Notes: generated by a model not told the origin, from the letters alone. A stretch of 64,000 nt of DNA from Brevibacillus migulae (GCF_004521915.1 NZ_SDKD01000010.1:68213-132212), one strand, 5' to 3'. Positions 1 to 9,204 are shown, counted from the stretch's first letter. Made by a program: numbers and translations.

Positions 1-986
1 ATTACGCCTTTTCCCGTCCTCGGATCATAGGGGCGTCCGAGCTTGGAGAGAAGCAGCAGACGCGTATTGTTGAATACATAGCTGGTCAACACCACGATAT
101 CTGCGGGCTGTTCAATTTCCTCGCCGGTAGTCACGTCCACATACAGGACACCGGTTGCTCTTCCTCCCGTATGCAGGATGCGACGGACATTGGAGTATGT
201 ACGGATTTGGAATTTCCCTGTTTTGAGCGCTACAGGAATCACCGTTACCACCGGATCCGCTTTCGCTCCGTATTCACAACCAAATCGCTCGCAAAATCCG
301 CAATATTGACAGGCGGCACGCGCGATTCCATCCGGATTGGTGTATGGAGCAGACAGATTCGCTGATGGGATCGTGTATGGATGCAGATTCAATTTTTGGG
401 CTGCTTCCGTAAATAACCGCATGGCTGGTGAATGCTTCATCGGCGGCGTCGGGTACTTATTCGACCGCTTCGCCTTCATTTGCTCGGCCAATGGATTGTC
501 TTCCCCCGAAATCCCCGCCATCTGCTCGAATTTGTCAAAGTATGGCTCCAGCTCATCATAGGTAATGCCCCAGTCTTGAATGGTCATCCCCGGAGGAATT
601 TTCTTTTCACCATACCGTTCAATCGTCTGCGAACGAATCTGGAAATCATAGGGCATGAACCGGAATGTCCAGCCGTTCCAGTGGACACCCGCTCCGCCGA
701 TTCCATCTCCCAGCAGAAAGGAACCGTATGTCCGCATCGGCAAAGCACGAATTTTTTCATTGCTGCGGAATGTAATGGTTTCCTTGGAAAGGTCTTGCAT
801 CAGCTCATAACGCAATGCATAGCGCAGCTCGTCATGAACCATATAGTAATCTTCTGTGACCCGTTCCTTCCCTCTTTCCAGGCCGACCACATTGAGCCCT
901 GCTTTGGTTAACTCAGAGGCGATGATGCCTCCTCCCCAGCCTACTCCTACGATGACAACATCTACTTTCGGTAATTTTCTGGCCAT
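1..986 (-). CDS. GMC-family oxidoreductase (gluconate/glucose dehydrogenase flavoprotein subunit type), C-terminus beyond the window
   Basis: The reading frame is open from an ATG at 986 to the left edge, so about 328 N-terminal residues are present and the C-terminal catalytic part is missing. Residues 9-20 read VDVVIVGVGWGG, a Rossmann FAD-binding motif, followed by an acidic strand end (GLERG). A GIGGAGVHWNG segment matches the GMC substrate-domain region. Around residues 225-238 there are four clustered cysteines (CQYCGFCERFGC), which resembles the iron-sulfur site reported for FAD-dependent glucose dehydrogenase catalytic subunits. The gene starts 9 bases after the stop of the Tat-exported small subunit, so the two very likely form one membrane-surface sugar or polyol dehydrogenase. 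The electron acceptor is not visible here. Confidence 0.88.
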   Translation of the reverse strand, partial: MARKLPKVDVVIVGVGWGGGIIASELTKAGLNVVGLERGKERVTEDYYMVHDELRYALRYELMQDLSKETITFRSNEKIRALPMRTYGSFLLGDGIGGAGVHWNGWTFRFMPYDFQIRSQTIERYGEKKIPPGMTIQDWGITYDELEPYFDKFEQMAGISGEDNPLAEQMKAKRSNKYPTPPMKHSPAMRLFTEAAQKLNLHPYTIPSANLSAPYTNPDGIARAACQYCGFCERFGCEYGAKADPVVTVIPVALKTGKFQIRTYSNVRRILHTGGRATGVLYVDVTTGEEIEQPADIVVLTSYVFNNTRLLLLSKLGRPYDPRTGKGV

Positions 987-995
987 GTCTTCACC

Positions 996-1742
996 TCACG
1001 AATGGGAAAGATGATCTTTTAAGCTTGCCGGTTCGATTTTTTGGAAAGCGTCTTGTTCGATTACATTGACGTAGCTCATTTGATTGCCAGGAAAGTTTTT
1101 CAGGCGCCACCCATCCATATTTCGGTTTCCTCCATATAACGGATCGGCGTATACCCCTTCGAGCGTATTGGTGACCAGCATCTTGAAAAAGCCGCTTGGG
1201 GAAACCGTCGTGATCTTGACCTTGTCCTCCTCAAACGCCCGCAAGACCTCGTCTTGTTGTTCTGGCGTCAGGTCGGCGAAATTTTTTTGGTAGGTCGCCA
1301 TGCTGTAGTTCTGCATTTCCCGAAGCGCAATCGTATAGATTTCCCTGCGACGTAACCGGCCTTGGTATCCTTGTACTTTTTCTCCGGGAAAGAATGGCCC
1401 CTGCATGTAATCACGTGCATTAAAGCCATAGTCTCCCGCCAGCTGGTGGTCAATAAAGTAAGCTACCCCTAATGCTTTTGCGCCAGGACCGAGATCATCA
1501 CCGGGAAAAATCCTTTCCGTCGCGGCTTCCACAATCCGAAACTGTTCCTGGGTAAAAAACATAAAGGCTTGATTGAAATCTCGTTGCTGATCGGCGGCTG
1601 GAGGCGGCGCGGCTTGTTCGGGTTCTGGCTTCAACAAGCTTCCCGCTATGCCGCCAACGATCAGTCCTCCTAGGGCGAACCCTGTGTTTTGCAAAAATTT
1701 TCGGCGAGAATAGGTTTTTTCTTGGTTGTCTTGCTCTGCCAT
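996..1742 (-). CDS. gluconate 2-dehydrogenase subunit 3 family protein, Tat-exported
   Basis: This 248-residue protein starts with a textbook twin-arginine signal (SRRKFLQ at residues 12-18, then a hydrophobic stretch GFALGGLIVGGIAGSLL). The rest matches the small-subunit family of membrane gluconate and related dehydrogenases, which accompany a GMC flavoprotein and help export it. The flavoprotein gene follows 9 bases downstream, supporting co-translation and co-export through the Tat pathway. The mature part is alanine, glutamine and charged-rich and has no heme motif. The substrate cannot be told from sequence. Confidence 0.88.
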   Translation of the reverse strand: MAEQDNQEKTYSRRKFLQNTGFALGGLIVGGIAGSLLKPEPEQAAPPPAADQQRDFNQAFMFFTQEQFRIVEAATERIFPGDDLGPGAKALGVAYFIDHQLAGDYGFNARDYMQGPFFPGEKVQGYQGRLRRREIYTIALREMQNYSMATYQKNFADLTPEQQDEVLRAFEEDKVKITTVSPSGFFKMLVTNTLEGVYADPLYGGNRNMDGWRLKNFPGNQMSYVNVIEQDAFQKIEPASLKDHLSHS

Positions 1743-1882
1743 AAGGAATCACCTCTATTTCCCTGTTTGTACATAATCATCCATGCTTAAACTTATGATT
1801 TCCAAAAAAATGCATCTATATTTTGGGAAACGGTCGGTAAAAATAGGGAAAATCAAATTATAGACTGTGAGGGATCGAACGT

Positions 1883-2662
1883 ATGCGAAAAAATACCATC
1901 CTCCTTGTCCCGATCTTTTCCCTTGCCTTCGGATTGACTGCTTGTAACAATCAAGCTCAAAATGATCAAACCGCGAATACCCAAGGTGCTGCTCCTCCGA
2001 TCCATCATCGAAATGTCCATGATGCCGCAATCATTCCCAGCGCGCACGGACCCAAAGTCCTCTCCACGAACCAATACGGAAGCACTTACAGCGGCATGGG
2101 AGCAAATACGTTGAGCACGATCGGCAGCTCCAGCATTCATACAGCCGGGATTTCCTCCAATCTGGAATCCGTATTAAAAAACGGAGGAACAGACGGGGTC
2201 TCCGTCCTGGTCTTGGACGACACAGTCATTATGGGCGAATCGGACAAGCACCATCGTGACGGAAGCCATTACGATGCCATGCAAAGCAAGTTGCTAACCG
2301 GATATTCCGGCACCTCCGCTACGGAGCCCATGAATCCCACGGGCTTTACAGGCACGAACGGCACTTCCGGATCTACCTCACGTGGCTGGAACCAGGTCCA
2401 ATCCAAGCAGGGCTCGGATGCGATGCACGCCAAAAATGCAACAGGCCTTTCTTCCGTCCAGATGGCAGCACAGGAGGTTCACCGCATTTTTGGTGGAAAT
2501 GTGCGGGTCTTAACAGTCAACGATCCAAAGGCGCTGGAGGCGATCAATCGCGTCAAATCGAATTTGAAATCCGCCAAAACCCAAAGCAATGTATCTGCAG
2601 ATATTGCCTACATCATGAAGCAAGCTCGCGAAGTAAACGTGAGGGCCACTACCAATCGATAA
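1883..2662 (+). CDS. YhcN/YlaJ-family sporulation lipoprotein
   Basis: The 259-residue product has a lipoprotein signal peptide with lipobox LTAC (Cys21). The C-terminal half (roughly residues 190-255: SSVQMAAQEVHRIFGG to QAREVNVRA) fits the Spore_YhcN_YlaJ domain, found in lipoproteins of the inner spore membrane made in the forespore. The middle is low-complexity, rich in Gly, Ser, Thr and His, and longer than in YhcN itself. A GAGGGA ribosome site lies 8 bases before the ATG. The gene is divergent from the dehydrogenase pair and is followed by a strong terminator. A forespore sigma-G promoter would be expected but I did not identify one. Confidence 0.8.
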   Translation: MRKNTILLVPIFSLAFGLTACNNQAQNDQTANTQGAAPPIHHRNVHDAAIIPSAHGPKVLSTNQYGSTYSGMGANTLSTIGSSSIHTAGISSNLESVLKNGGTDGVSVLVLDDTVIMGESDKHHRDGSHYDAMQSKLLTGYSGTSATEPMNPTGFTGTNGTSGSTSRGWNQVQSKQGSDAMHAKNATGLSSVQMAAQEVHRIFGGNVRVLTVNDPKALEAINRVKSNLKSAKTQSNVSADIAYIMKQAREVNVRATTNR

Positions 2663-2717
2663 GCGAACCGGGCTTCGACAATTCTTTGGCAGTACCTGAG
2701 AAGCTCTTCTCTAAAAA

Positions 2718-2755
2718 AAAGCAACAGAAGCTGGTCGGCCAGCCTCTGTTGCTTT
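2718..2755. terminator. Rho-independent terminator, probably bidirectional
   Basis: AAAGCAACAGA pairs with TCTGTTGCTTT around a GC-rich inner stem (GCTGG/CCAGC). It is flanked by an A-run on one side and a T-run on the other. It closes the YhcN-like lipoprotein gene. Confidence 0.9.
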
Positions 2756-2888
2756 TCATATTTCAATTGTTTCAATCTGCTTATGTGAATTTTTCATTAA
2801 ATTTATGTAATTTATCAATTAGAAAAATTAAGAAGAGGAATGATAGAATCGAAGTTACATAAAATAATCGGCTTCTCATGTAAAGGTT

Positions 2889-4115
2889 GTGTATACATTG
2901 GCTTTTTCCTGGAAAAGAAATCTCTTCATTGTATGGATCGGTGTGTTTTTTTGCAGCTCGGCCTACTCCATGTCGATACCTTTTTTACCGATTTTCCTGC
3001 ATACGTCCCTCGGAATTACGGATCATCTCGAAGTATGGTCGGGCGTATCGTTTGGAATCACTTTTCTGGCTAGCGCTTTGATCTCGCCGTACTGGGGTTC
3101 CCTCGCTGACAAGTATGGCCGAAAACCGATGCTCATCCGTTCTGGTTATAGTCTGGCGGCCTTGTACTTTCTGAATTACTTGGTGACGGACCCATATCTG
3201 TTTATTGTGCTCCGAATTTTTCAGGGGTTGCTCGCCGGTTTTGTCCCTGCTTCCATTGCTTTGGTTGCGACCAACACGCCGGAAAAGCATGTCGGCTATG
3301 CGCTGGGAATCATGGCGACAGCGGGTGCCACGGGTGGCATCGTCGGTCCGTTGATTGGGGGCGTGGTTAGCCATTTGTGGGGAAACAGGGAGGCTTTTCT
3401 CTTTTCCTCCGGCGTCGTGCTGATCGCTGCGCTAATCGCTACCTTTTTCGTGAAAGAGCTGAATACCAATCGAACCGGAAGCAAATCCAGTGTGCGTGCA
3501 GACCTGCGTACCGCTTTTGCCAATCGGCAATTAATGCAGCTTTTGTCTCTAGCTATGCTGGCCACCATGTCCGTCATGCTGCTGGAACCTCTCTTGACCG
3601 TCTATGTCTTGCAATTGGGCGCTTCCCAACAGGACGCTTCCTTAAGCTCGGGGATCATTTTTTCCGCAGTGGGAATCGCGACTGTGATCGCTGCTCCACG
3701 CTGGGGGAAACTTGGCGGTAAAATCGGATACTCGAAAATCCTGTTCTTGGGTCTGTTGGGCGGTGGAATCGGGAATCTTCTGCAGTACTTTTTTACCAAT
3801 CTGTATGGCTTCGGCATTCTTCGCTTTTTCTACGGCTTGTTCTTTGCAGCGGTCTACCCATCGATCAATGCGATGATCGTCAAAGTCACCGACCCTGATT
3901 TCCGTGGTCGGGCATTCAGTCTCAATCAGTCTGCTACCCAGCTTGCGACGATGCTTGGGCCAGTTATCGGCGGTCTGCTTGGCAGCCAAATCCCCATCCG
4001 CGTCGTATTCATCATCAATGGTGTGGCTTTGCTGATCGTCGCATTGCTCATGAAGTTCCATAAAACACAGGAAAGCGCAGTTGCCCAAAAGGAGCAAATC
4101 GCAGAGGCCAGGTAA
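2889..4115 (+). CDS. MFS multidrug-type efflux transporter
   Basis: The protein of about 408 residues has twelve hydrophobic segments and the MFS motif A (GSLADKYGRKP) between helices 2 and 3, plus a motif-C-like GATGGIVGPLIGG in helix 5. These features mark a drug:proton antiporter of the NorA/MdtG type. The start is uncertain: GTG at 2889 lies only 2 bases after AAAGG, whereas an in-frame TTG at 2898 lies 11 bases after it. The gene stands alone, and a terminator overlaps its stop codon. The substrate is unknown. Confidence 0.88.
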   Translation: MYTLAFSWKRNLFIVWIGVFFCSSAYSMSIPFLPIFLHTSLGITDHLEVWSGVSFGITFLASALISPYWGSLADKYGRKPMLIRSGYSLAALYFLNYLVTDPYLFIVLRIFQGLLAGFVPASIALVATNTPEKHVGYALGIMATAGATGGIVGPLIGGVVSHLWGNREAFLFSSGVVLIAALIATFFVKELNTNRTGSKSSVRADLRTAFANRQLMQLLSLAMLATMSVMLLEPLLTVYVLQLGASQQDASLSSGIIFSAVGIATVIAAPRWGKLGGKIGYSKILFLGLLGGGIGNLLQYFFTNLYGFGILRFFYGLFFAAVYPSINAMIVKVTDPDFRGRAFSLNQSATQLATMLGPVIGGLLGSQIPIRVVFIINGVALLIVALLMKFHKTQESAVAQKEQIAEAR

Positions 4116-4134
4116 GCAGATACCTGGCCCTTTT
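4106..4134 (+). terminator. terminator overlapping the MFS stop codon
   Basis: GGCCAGGTA pairs perfectly with TACCTGGCC around a 6-base loop, followed by CTTTTC. The stop codon (4113-4115) sits in the upstream arm and loop, so the last codons are part of the hairpin. Confidence 0.85.
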
Positions 4135-4141
4135 CGTTCGC

Positions 4142-5152
4142 TTACTTGCCAGTCTCCACAAGCTTTTCATGATGGGTCGAATACATCGCCATCGGCTGCG
4201 CATCGGGATCGAGATACCGTTTGGCACTGTTTAGCGCAATCGGGCCCTCTGTAAAGCCTCCTGCGATGAGTTTCAATTTGTTGGGGTGGGTCGTCGCATC
4301 TCCTGCTGCAAAAATACCAGGAATATTCGTTTCCATCGCGCCATTGACGACAAAGCGTTCGTCCTCGATTTCGAGACCCCACCCGTTGATCCCGCCAAAA
4401 TCGCCGCGAATGCCGTGATTTACAACCACTTCATCCGCCTCGAGAGAATGGCATTCCTTTGTCTCCAGATGCTGAATGGAAATGCGGGAAATTCGCTTCC
4501 CGTCCCCATGCAATTCAACCATGCTGTATGGCGTAAACAGCTGCGCCTTTTCCCTCATTTCAGCAACATGTCGTTCATGACCGGCAAAATCATCCCTGCG
4601 ATGGACCACGGTGACGCTTTTCGCAATCGGAAGCAGCTCATTCGCCCAGTCCACAGCGGAATTGCCACCTCCCGAGATGACCACACGCTTTCCTGCAAAT
4701 CGGGCAAGCTCATCTACGGAATAATGCAGATTCGTTTTTTCATACATATCCGCGCCGTCGAGATCCAGCTTGATGGGTTTGAAGATACCGGATCCGACCG
4801 TCAGGATAATCGTTTTCGTATGGTGGGTTTCACCGGTTGCACTCGTCAACAGAAATGTGCCGTCCTCAAGCCTTTGTAACCCCGTGATGAGCTGACCAGT
4901 TACAACGGTTGGCTGAAAGGTCATGGCTTGCTGAATGAGCTGTTTCACTAAATTTGCTCCCGTGATGCCCGGGATCCCGCCAATGTCCCGTATCGTTTTC
5001 TCTGGATAGAACATGGTGATTTTCCCGCCGAGCTCGGTATTGTTGTCGATCAGCTTGGTTTTCAGGTCTCGCATACCGCTGTAAAAGGTTGTGAACAACC
5101 CCACAGGTCCCGCTCCGATAATCGTGACATCATATAAATCATCGTGATTCAT
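4142..5152 (-). CDS. ycgT: ferredoxin--NADP+ reductase, YcgT/YumC type
   Basis: The 336-residue product has the thioredoxin-reductase-like FAD motif GAGPVGLFTTFYSG near the N-terminus, an NADP motif GGGNSAVDWA in the middle, and the C-terminal FAD motif GIFAAGDATT. It lacks the CxxC of thioredoxin reductase, as expected for FNR2-type enzymes. The start was set at the ATG at 5152, 9 bases after a GGGAG ribosome site; an ATG two codons upstream is also possible. The gene ends a siderophore-uptake cluster. That context suggests it supplies electrons, directly or through ferredoxin, for reductive iron release; the role is inferred. Confidence 0.9.
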   Translation of the reverse strand: MNHDDLYDVTIIGAGPVGLFTTFYSGMRDLKTKLIDNNTELGGKITMFYPEKTIRDIGGIPGITGANLVKQLIQQAMTFQPTVVTGQLITGLQRLEDGTFLLTSATGETHHTKTIILTVGSGIFKPIKLDLDGADMYEKTNLHYSVDELARFAGKRVVISGGGNSAVDWANELLPIAKSVTVVHRRDDFAGHERHVAEMREKAQLFTPYSMVELHGDGKRISRISIQHLETKECHSLEADEVVVNHGIRGDFGGINGWGLEIEDERFVVNGAMETNIPGIFAAGDATTHPNKLKLIAGGFTEGPIALNSAKRYLDPDAQPMAMYSTHHEKLVETGK

Positions 5153-5175
5153 CCGCATTCTCTCCCTCTTACACA

Positions 5176-6183
5176 CTATTTTTTGACCATCAAATACAAG
5201 AAGTACGGGGCACCGATCACCGCCACGATCAAGCCTGCAGGTATACCGCTGGGGTCTAACAGGACTCGACCGATCGTATCGGCCACCAACAGCAAAACCG
5301 CTCCGATCATGGCAGCCAGCGGCACAAAATGCTGATGCCGCGGACCGGTAAGGCTTCTGGCGAGATGGGGTGCGATCAGTCCGACGAACGCAATTCCACC
5401 GCTGACCGATACACATACCGCCGCCAGCGCAACCGCGATGAAGAGCAAGAGGATCCGCTCCCTTGTCACGTGTACCCCGAGTCCGATCGAGACATGTTCG
5501 TGTACATTCAGGATGTTCAAGATATTCGCTTTTCGCAGGACAATCGGGAGAAATAGCAGCATCCATGGGAGCAAAGCAAGCACAAACACCCAGTCATCTC
5601 CCCATATCTTTCCGGCCATCCATGTGGCAAAAAAGTCATACTCCTCGCGCTCCAGACTGGTGGACAGCGTCAGGATGGCTCCCGAAATAGCAGCTGCCAA
5701 TCCGATCCCGACCAAAACGAGCTTGGTCGGATTAACTCCTTCCCCTCTTTTATAGGAAAAGAGATAGATCAGACCACCAGTAAGAATCCCTCCCAGCAAG
5801 GCAAACAAAGGCAATATGTAAAGAAAGCTCGATGATTCATTCGTGAAAAACATGACATAGACGACAACCATGAGGCCGGCGCCCGCATTGATTCCTAAGA
5901 TCCCCGGGTCTGCCAGTGGATTTCTCGTCACGCTCTGCAGAATCGATCCGGAAATCGCTAATCCCATTCCAGCCAGCATGGCGACGAGTATCCGCGGAAG
6001 TCTGAACTCAAAGAGCAGCAAATGTTCACGGGCGGTTCCTTGGCCGAGTATCACACGCCCTAGTTGTGTGAGCGAAAGAGAAGCTTGACCCGTTGCAACG
6101 CTTATGACAAAAGCGGTTAGCAAAACCAGCAGCGCGATTACAAACGTCACTTGCACCCGGCGTTGTTGTACCAGCTGAATCAT
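5176..6183 (-). CDS. yfhA: FecCD-family iron-siderophore ABC permease (YfhA-like)
   Basis: This 335-residue, highly hydrophobic protein carries the BtuC/FecD signatures: RLPRILVAMLAGMGLAISG and SVTRNPLADPGILGINAG near the N-terminus, and FVGLIAPHLARSLTGPRHQ near the C-terminus. It should form half of the membrane channel for a ferric-siderophore importer. Its ATG overlaps the stop of the upstream permease gene by 4 bases (ATGA), so translation is coupled. The reductase gene follows 23 bases downstream. Confidence 0.93.
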   Translation of the reverse strand: MIQLVQQRRVQVTFVIALLVLLTAFVISVATGQASLSLTQLGRVILGQGTAREHLLLFEFRLPRILVAMLAGMGLAISGSILQSVTRNPLADPGILGINAGAGLMVVVYVMFFTNESSSFLYILPLFALLGGILTGGLIYLFSYKRGEGVNPTKLVLVGIGLAAAISGAILTLSTSLEREEYDFFATWMAGKIWGDDWVFVLALLPWMLLFLPIVLRKANILNILNVHEHVSIGLGVHVTRERILLLFIAVALAAVCVSVSGGIAFVGLIAPHLARSLTGPRHQHFVPLAAMIGAVLLLVADTIGRVLLDPSGIPAGLIVAVIGAPYFLYLMVKK

Positions 6184-7223
6184 TTCATTTTTCCCCCTCC
6201 CTTTCTCGCAAAATAGAGAAAGAATGGCACACCCAGCATCGCAAAGATGGCTCCCGTCGGAGTTTCAAACGGCGGATTGATCAACCGTGCAACCGTATCT
6301 GCCAGGACCATCAATACACTTCCGAAGATCGCCGAGCATGGGATGATCCAGCGATAGTCTGTACCCACAAAAAAACGGACCATATGCGGGACAAGCAATC
6401 CAATAAACGCGATCGAGCCCACCAGCGATACGGCGGTTCCCGCGAGGATCAATACGATGATCATGAGGATCGTTTTGATGGCAAACGTCCGCTGCCCCAG
6501 TCCGACCGCCACCTCTTCTCCAAAGCTGAGTATCGTCAAAGATCTGGAAAGCCAAAAAGCTGCAATCACGCCAAGCGCCACTACCGGTATCACAACGGAA
6601 AGCTGCGGCCAAGTGGTTCCCGAGACACCTCCAGCAGTCCAAAAAGCCAGATTTTGTGCTAGGTTAAAATACAGCGCAATGCCTTGACCAAGAGCAACCA
6701 ACAAAGCGGATACCGCTGCTCCGGCCAATGTGAGCCGCAAAGGTGACATGCCTCCCCGGCTCATCGCCCCCAATCCAAATACCAATCCAGCACCGATGCC
6801 GGCACCGAGAAAGGATATCAGCACCATCGTGACATAAGCGGCGTCTGGCAGAAAAGCGTATACACATGCCAATGCCAGCACTGCACCCGCATTGAGCCCA
6901 AGCAAAGACGGATCGGCAAGCGGGTTTCTTGTCATCCCTTGCATGATCGCCCCGCTGACAGCAAAAGCCGCTCCGACGAATGCAGCTCCCAACTCTCTCG
7001 GCAACCGGATCCCTACGATGATTTGGTCTGCTTCTCTGGCTGCATCATAGGAAAAAATGGAGCGCCACACATGGAGAAATTGAATGTCGGCAGCCCCCGC
7101 GGAAACCGCCAGCACGATGCTGGCCATGAGCGCCAAGATGCCCACCGACAGGCTGATGGCACCGACTGCCGGCCTGGAAAAGCTTTTTATTTCTGTTGTT
7201 TGATTCGTTTTGGTCATTGTCAT
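6180..7223 (-). CDS. yfiZ: FecCD-family iron-siderophore ABC permease (YfiZ-like)
   Basis: The 347-residue protein is the second FecCD permease. It shows RLPRELGAAFVGAAFAVSG, MTRNPLADPSLLGLNAG and FIGLLVPHMVRFFVGTDYR at the usual family positions. Together with the overlapping next gene it makes the heterodimeric channel. The start at 7223 has AAGGG about 7 bases upstream; an ATG two codons later is an alternative. The gene lies 31 bases downstream of the binding-lipoprotein stop, in the same operon. Confidence 0.93.
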   Translation of the reverse strand: MTMTKTNQTTEIKSFSRPAVGAISLSVGILALMASIVLAVSAGAADIQFLHVWRSIFSYDAAREADQIIVGIRLPRELGAAFVGAAFAVSGAIMQGMTRNPLADPSLLGLNAGAVLALACVYAFLPDAAYVTMVLISFLGAGIGAGLVFGLGAMSRGGMSPLRLTLAGAAVSALLVALGQGIALYFNLAQNLAFWTAGGVSGTTWPQLSVVIPVVALGVIAAFWLSRSLTILSFGEEVAVGLGQRTFAIKTILMIIVLILAGTAVSLVGSIAFIGLLVPHMVRFFVGTDYRWIIPCSAIFGSVLMVLADTVARLINPPFETPTGAIFAMLGVPFFLYFARKGGGKMK

Positions 7224-7254
7224 CGTTACTACCCTTCTTTTCTGACCTTTCCCA

Positions 7255-8208
7255 TCAATTACGCTTTTTCGTCAGTTCGTTCACGATGAACGCCAGTTCT
7301 TTTTCCAGAGAAATCGGGTCGTTAAAGCTGAATGAGTCGGAATCAAAGCGGATGACTCGATTGTTTTGGACGGCGGGCAGCCTTTTCCACATATCCGTTT
7401 CCATAAACGAGTTGTTCGTGGACGATCCCTCTCCGACAAACAAATAGTCTCCCGCGTATTGCGGAATGACTTCCGCCGAGATGGCTTTATAACCCGGGCC
7501 AAAAACGTCTTGCTTCACTTTTTCGGGAGCCTTCAGACCGAGTGCCTGATAGATGACCTCTGTTCCGCGTCCCCAGTTTTCACCGTACACGTACATGTCT
7601 TTTCCGAACGTTTCGAATACCATCACAGTGGCATTATCACCGATCGTCTCTTTCACCTTCTTGCTTTCGCCCTTCACTTTTTCCTTCCATTGGTCCACCC
7701 ACTGCCGTGCCTCTTTTTCTTTCCCCACGATTTTTCCGATCTCGATATGCTGATCCAGATAGCCGTATTTTTCGTACGAAAGCGCTACTGTAGGTGCAAT
7801 TTCTGCATATTTCTTGACATTCTTGTCTTGAGCAAAGGTGATAATCAGGTCGGGTTCAAGCGTCAACAGCTTCTCGATGGAATCCTCCGTCACAACCTCT
7901 ACCTGGTCCAGTTTGCCCTCATAAAATTTGTTCATTTTCGGCCATTGGTTGACTGCAATCGGCGTAATGCCCAGGGCGAGCAAATTGCCGGCGTAAGACG
8001 AAGCCATCATGGCGATGCGCTGTGGATGCGCGGGCAATTCGATATCGCCATGTTCCGAATGATAGATTCTTGTGTTGGCCGATGCATCCGATTGTTTTTC
8101 AGGTGGTGTATTTGTATTTCCACCGTTCGCGCCGCCGCATCCTGTCAGCAGACCGAAAAGCAGCGTGGCGATCAACCCGATTTGGATCCATTTTCTCTGT
8201 GTATTCAT
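7255..8208 (-). CDS. yfiY: iron-siderophore substrate-binding lipoprotein (YfiY-like)
   Basis: The 317-residue product starts with a lipoprotein signal (LLTGC, Cys24) and carries a periplasmic-binding-protein fold of the FepB/FhuD class, with RIAMMASSYAGNLLALGITPIAV and LEPDLIITFAQDKNVKKYAEIAPTVAL as recognisable blocks. It captures a ferric siderophore outside the membrane for the two FecCD permeases. The ATG at 8208 was chosen because AGTGAGG lies 9 bases upstream; two upstream starts read into the promoter. A Fur-box-like sequence lies 23 bases upstream, so it probably heads its own iron-repressed transcript. Ligand identity (hydroxamate or catechol) is not determined. Confidence 0.92.
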   Translation of the reverse strand: MNTQRKWIQIGLIATLLFGLLTGCGGANGGNTNTPPEKQSDASANTRIYHSEHGDIELPAHPQRIAMMASSYAGNLLALGITPIAVNQWPKMNKFYEGKLDQVEVVTEDSIEKLLTLEPDLIITFAQDKNVKKYAEIAPTVALSYEKYGYLDQHIEIGKIVGKEKEARQWVDQWKEKVKGESKKVKETIGDNATVMVFETFGKDMYVYGENWGRGTEVIYQALGLKAPEKVKQDVFGPGYKAISAEVIPQYAGDYLFVGEGSSTNNSFMETDMWKRLPAVQNNRVIRFDSDSFSFNDPISLEKELAFIVNELTKKRN

Positions 8209-8230
8209 ATCTCCCATCCTCACTTCTCGC

Positions 8231-8251
8231 TGATAATAAAAGTCATTCTCA
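8231..8251 (-). promoter_or_regulatory. Fur box upstream of the siderophore-binding lipoprotein
   Basis: TGATAAT and ATTCTCA flank a 7-base spacer. Aligned to the 21-base overlapping form of the Bacillus Fur site (two 7-1-7 repeats), about 17 positions match by eye. It lies just upstream of the lipoprotein ribosome site. Confidence 0.7.
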
Positions 8252-8285
8252 ACAATAACTAAAAAAAGAAAACCTTCCACGTCGC

Positions 8286-9101
8286 CTATAATGCTACATC
8301 CTCTACCCTGGACTGCTTATGTACCAAATCATAGGTAAGGCAAATCGGCTTTTTCGTCCGAGGGTCAATCCCAATCTCGACGTCGATGTGAAAAACCATC
8401 CGCAGCACATCGGGGGTCATAACCTCGTAAGGCGTCCCTTCCTTGACGATCTTGCCATCTTTCATCGCAACGATGTAGTGAGCAAAACGAGCAGCATGAT
8501 TCAGATCATGGATGACCATGACGATCGTACGGTGCTCAGCCACATTCAGTTCCTTCAACAGCTCCAGCACTTCCAACTGATGAGACAAATCCAGATAGGT
8601 AGTCGGCTCATCCAGCAGTATGAACTCCGTTTCCTGAGCGAGAGCCATCGCGATCCACACCCGCTGTCTCTGCCCTCCTGAAAGAGCGTCGACGGCTTTG
8701 TCACGGAAAGCGGAAATGCCTGTTACCTCCAGTGCCCATTCGATCACGTCCCGATCATCGGCCGTCAGCTTTCCCAGCCCTTTCTGGTATGGAAATCTCC
8801 CGTACGAAACAAGCTCTGCAACCGTTAGACCCTCAGGCGCATCAGGAGACTGAGGCAGAATCGCCATTTTTTGCGCGATTTTTTTGGTGCCTTCTTTGCT
8901 GATTTCCTTTCCATCCAAAAAAACGGCCCCTGATTTGGCGGGCAGGATCCGCGACATGGTCTTCAAAACAGTGGATTTCCCACAGCCATTCGGACCAATG
9001 ATGCACGTAATTTTTCCATCCGGGATATGCAGATTCAGGTTCGATACAATATCCTGCTGCCCGTACGATATTTTTAATTGATCCGTATATAGTCTCGACA
9101 C
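8286..9101 (-). CDS. yusV: iron-siderophore ABC transporter ATPase (YusV/FepC-like)
   Basis: This 271-residue ATPase has Walker A GPNGCGKST, signature LSGGQRQR, Walker B FILLDEPTT and the switch histidine in MVIHDLNHA, typical of FecE/FepC proteins. It starts with GTG at 9101 behind a strong AAAGGAGG site. The gene lies upstream of the binding protein but is separated from it by a 77-base gap holding a Fur box. It may therefore be transcribed from its own Fur-controlled promoter and also energise other siderophore importers, as B. subtilis YusV does. Confidence 0.93.
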   Translation of the reverse strand: MSRLYTDQLKISYGQQDIVSNLNLHIPDGKITCIIGPNGCGKSTVLKTMSRILPAKSGAVFLDGKEISKEGTKKIAQKMAILPQSPDAPEGLTVAELVSYGRFPYQKGLGKLTADDRDVIEWALEVTGISAFRDKAVDALSGGQRQRVWIAMALAQETEFILLDEPTTYLDLSHQLEVLELLKELNVAEHRTIVMVIHDLNHAARFAHYIVAMKDGKIVKEGTPYEVMTPDVLRMVFHIDVEIGIDPRTKKPICLTYDLVHKQSRVEDVAL

Positions 9102-9176
9102 GGTTCTCTCCTCCTTTACAATCCTCTTCCCTACCGAAACGGTATGGTGTCAGCTGTCCTCGCAGCGCCTTTACAT

Positions 9177-9191
9177 TGGGAATGATTATCA
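9177..9191 (-). promoter_or_regulatory. Fur box upstream of the siderophore ATPase
   Basis: TGGGAATGATTATCA matches 12 of the 14 defined positions of the 7-1-7 Fur consensus. It lies in the gap between the divergent ATPase gene and a small gene at 9357, so it could control either. Confidence 0.75.
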
Positions 9192-9204
9192 ACATCATTT
9201 GTTA

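Noticed and set aside
5153..5566. 138-residue N-terminal extension of the ferredoxin-NADP reductase frame
   Set aside because: It overlaps the permease gene in another phase, reads as low-quality Arg/Cys-rich text, and the family normally begins at the MNHDDLYD start, which has a ribosome site.
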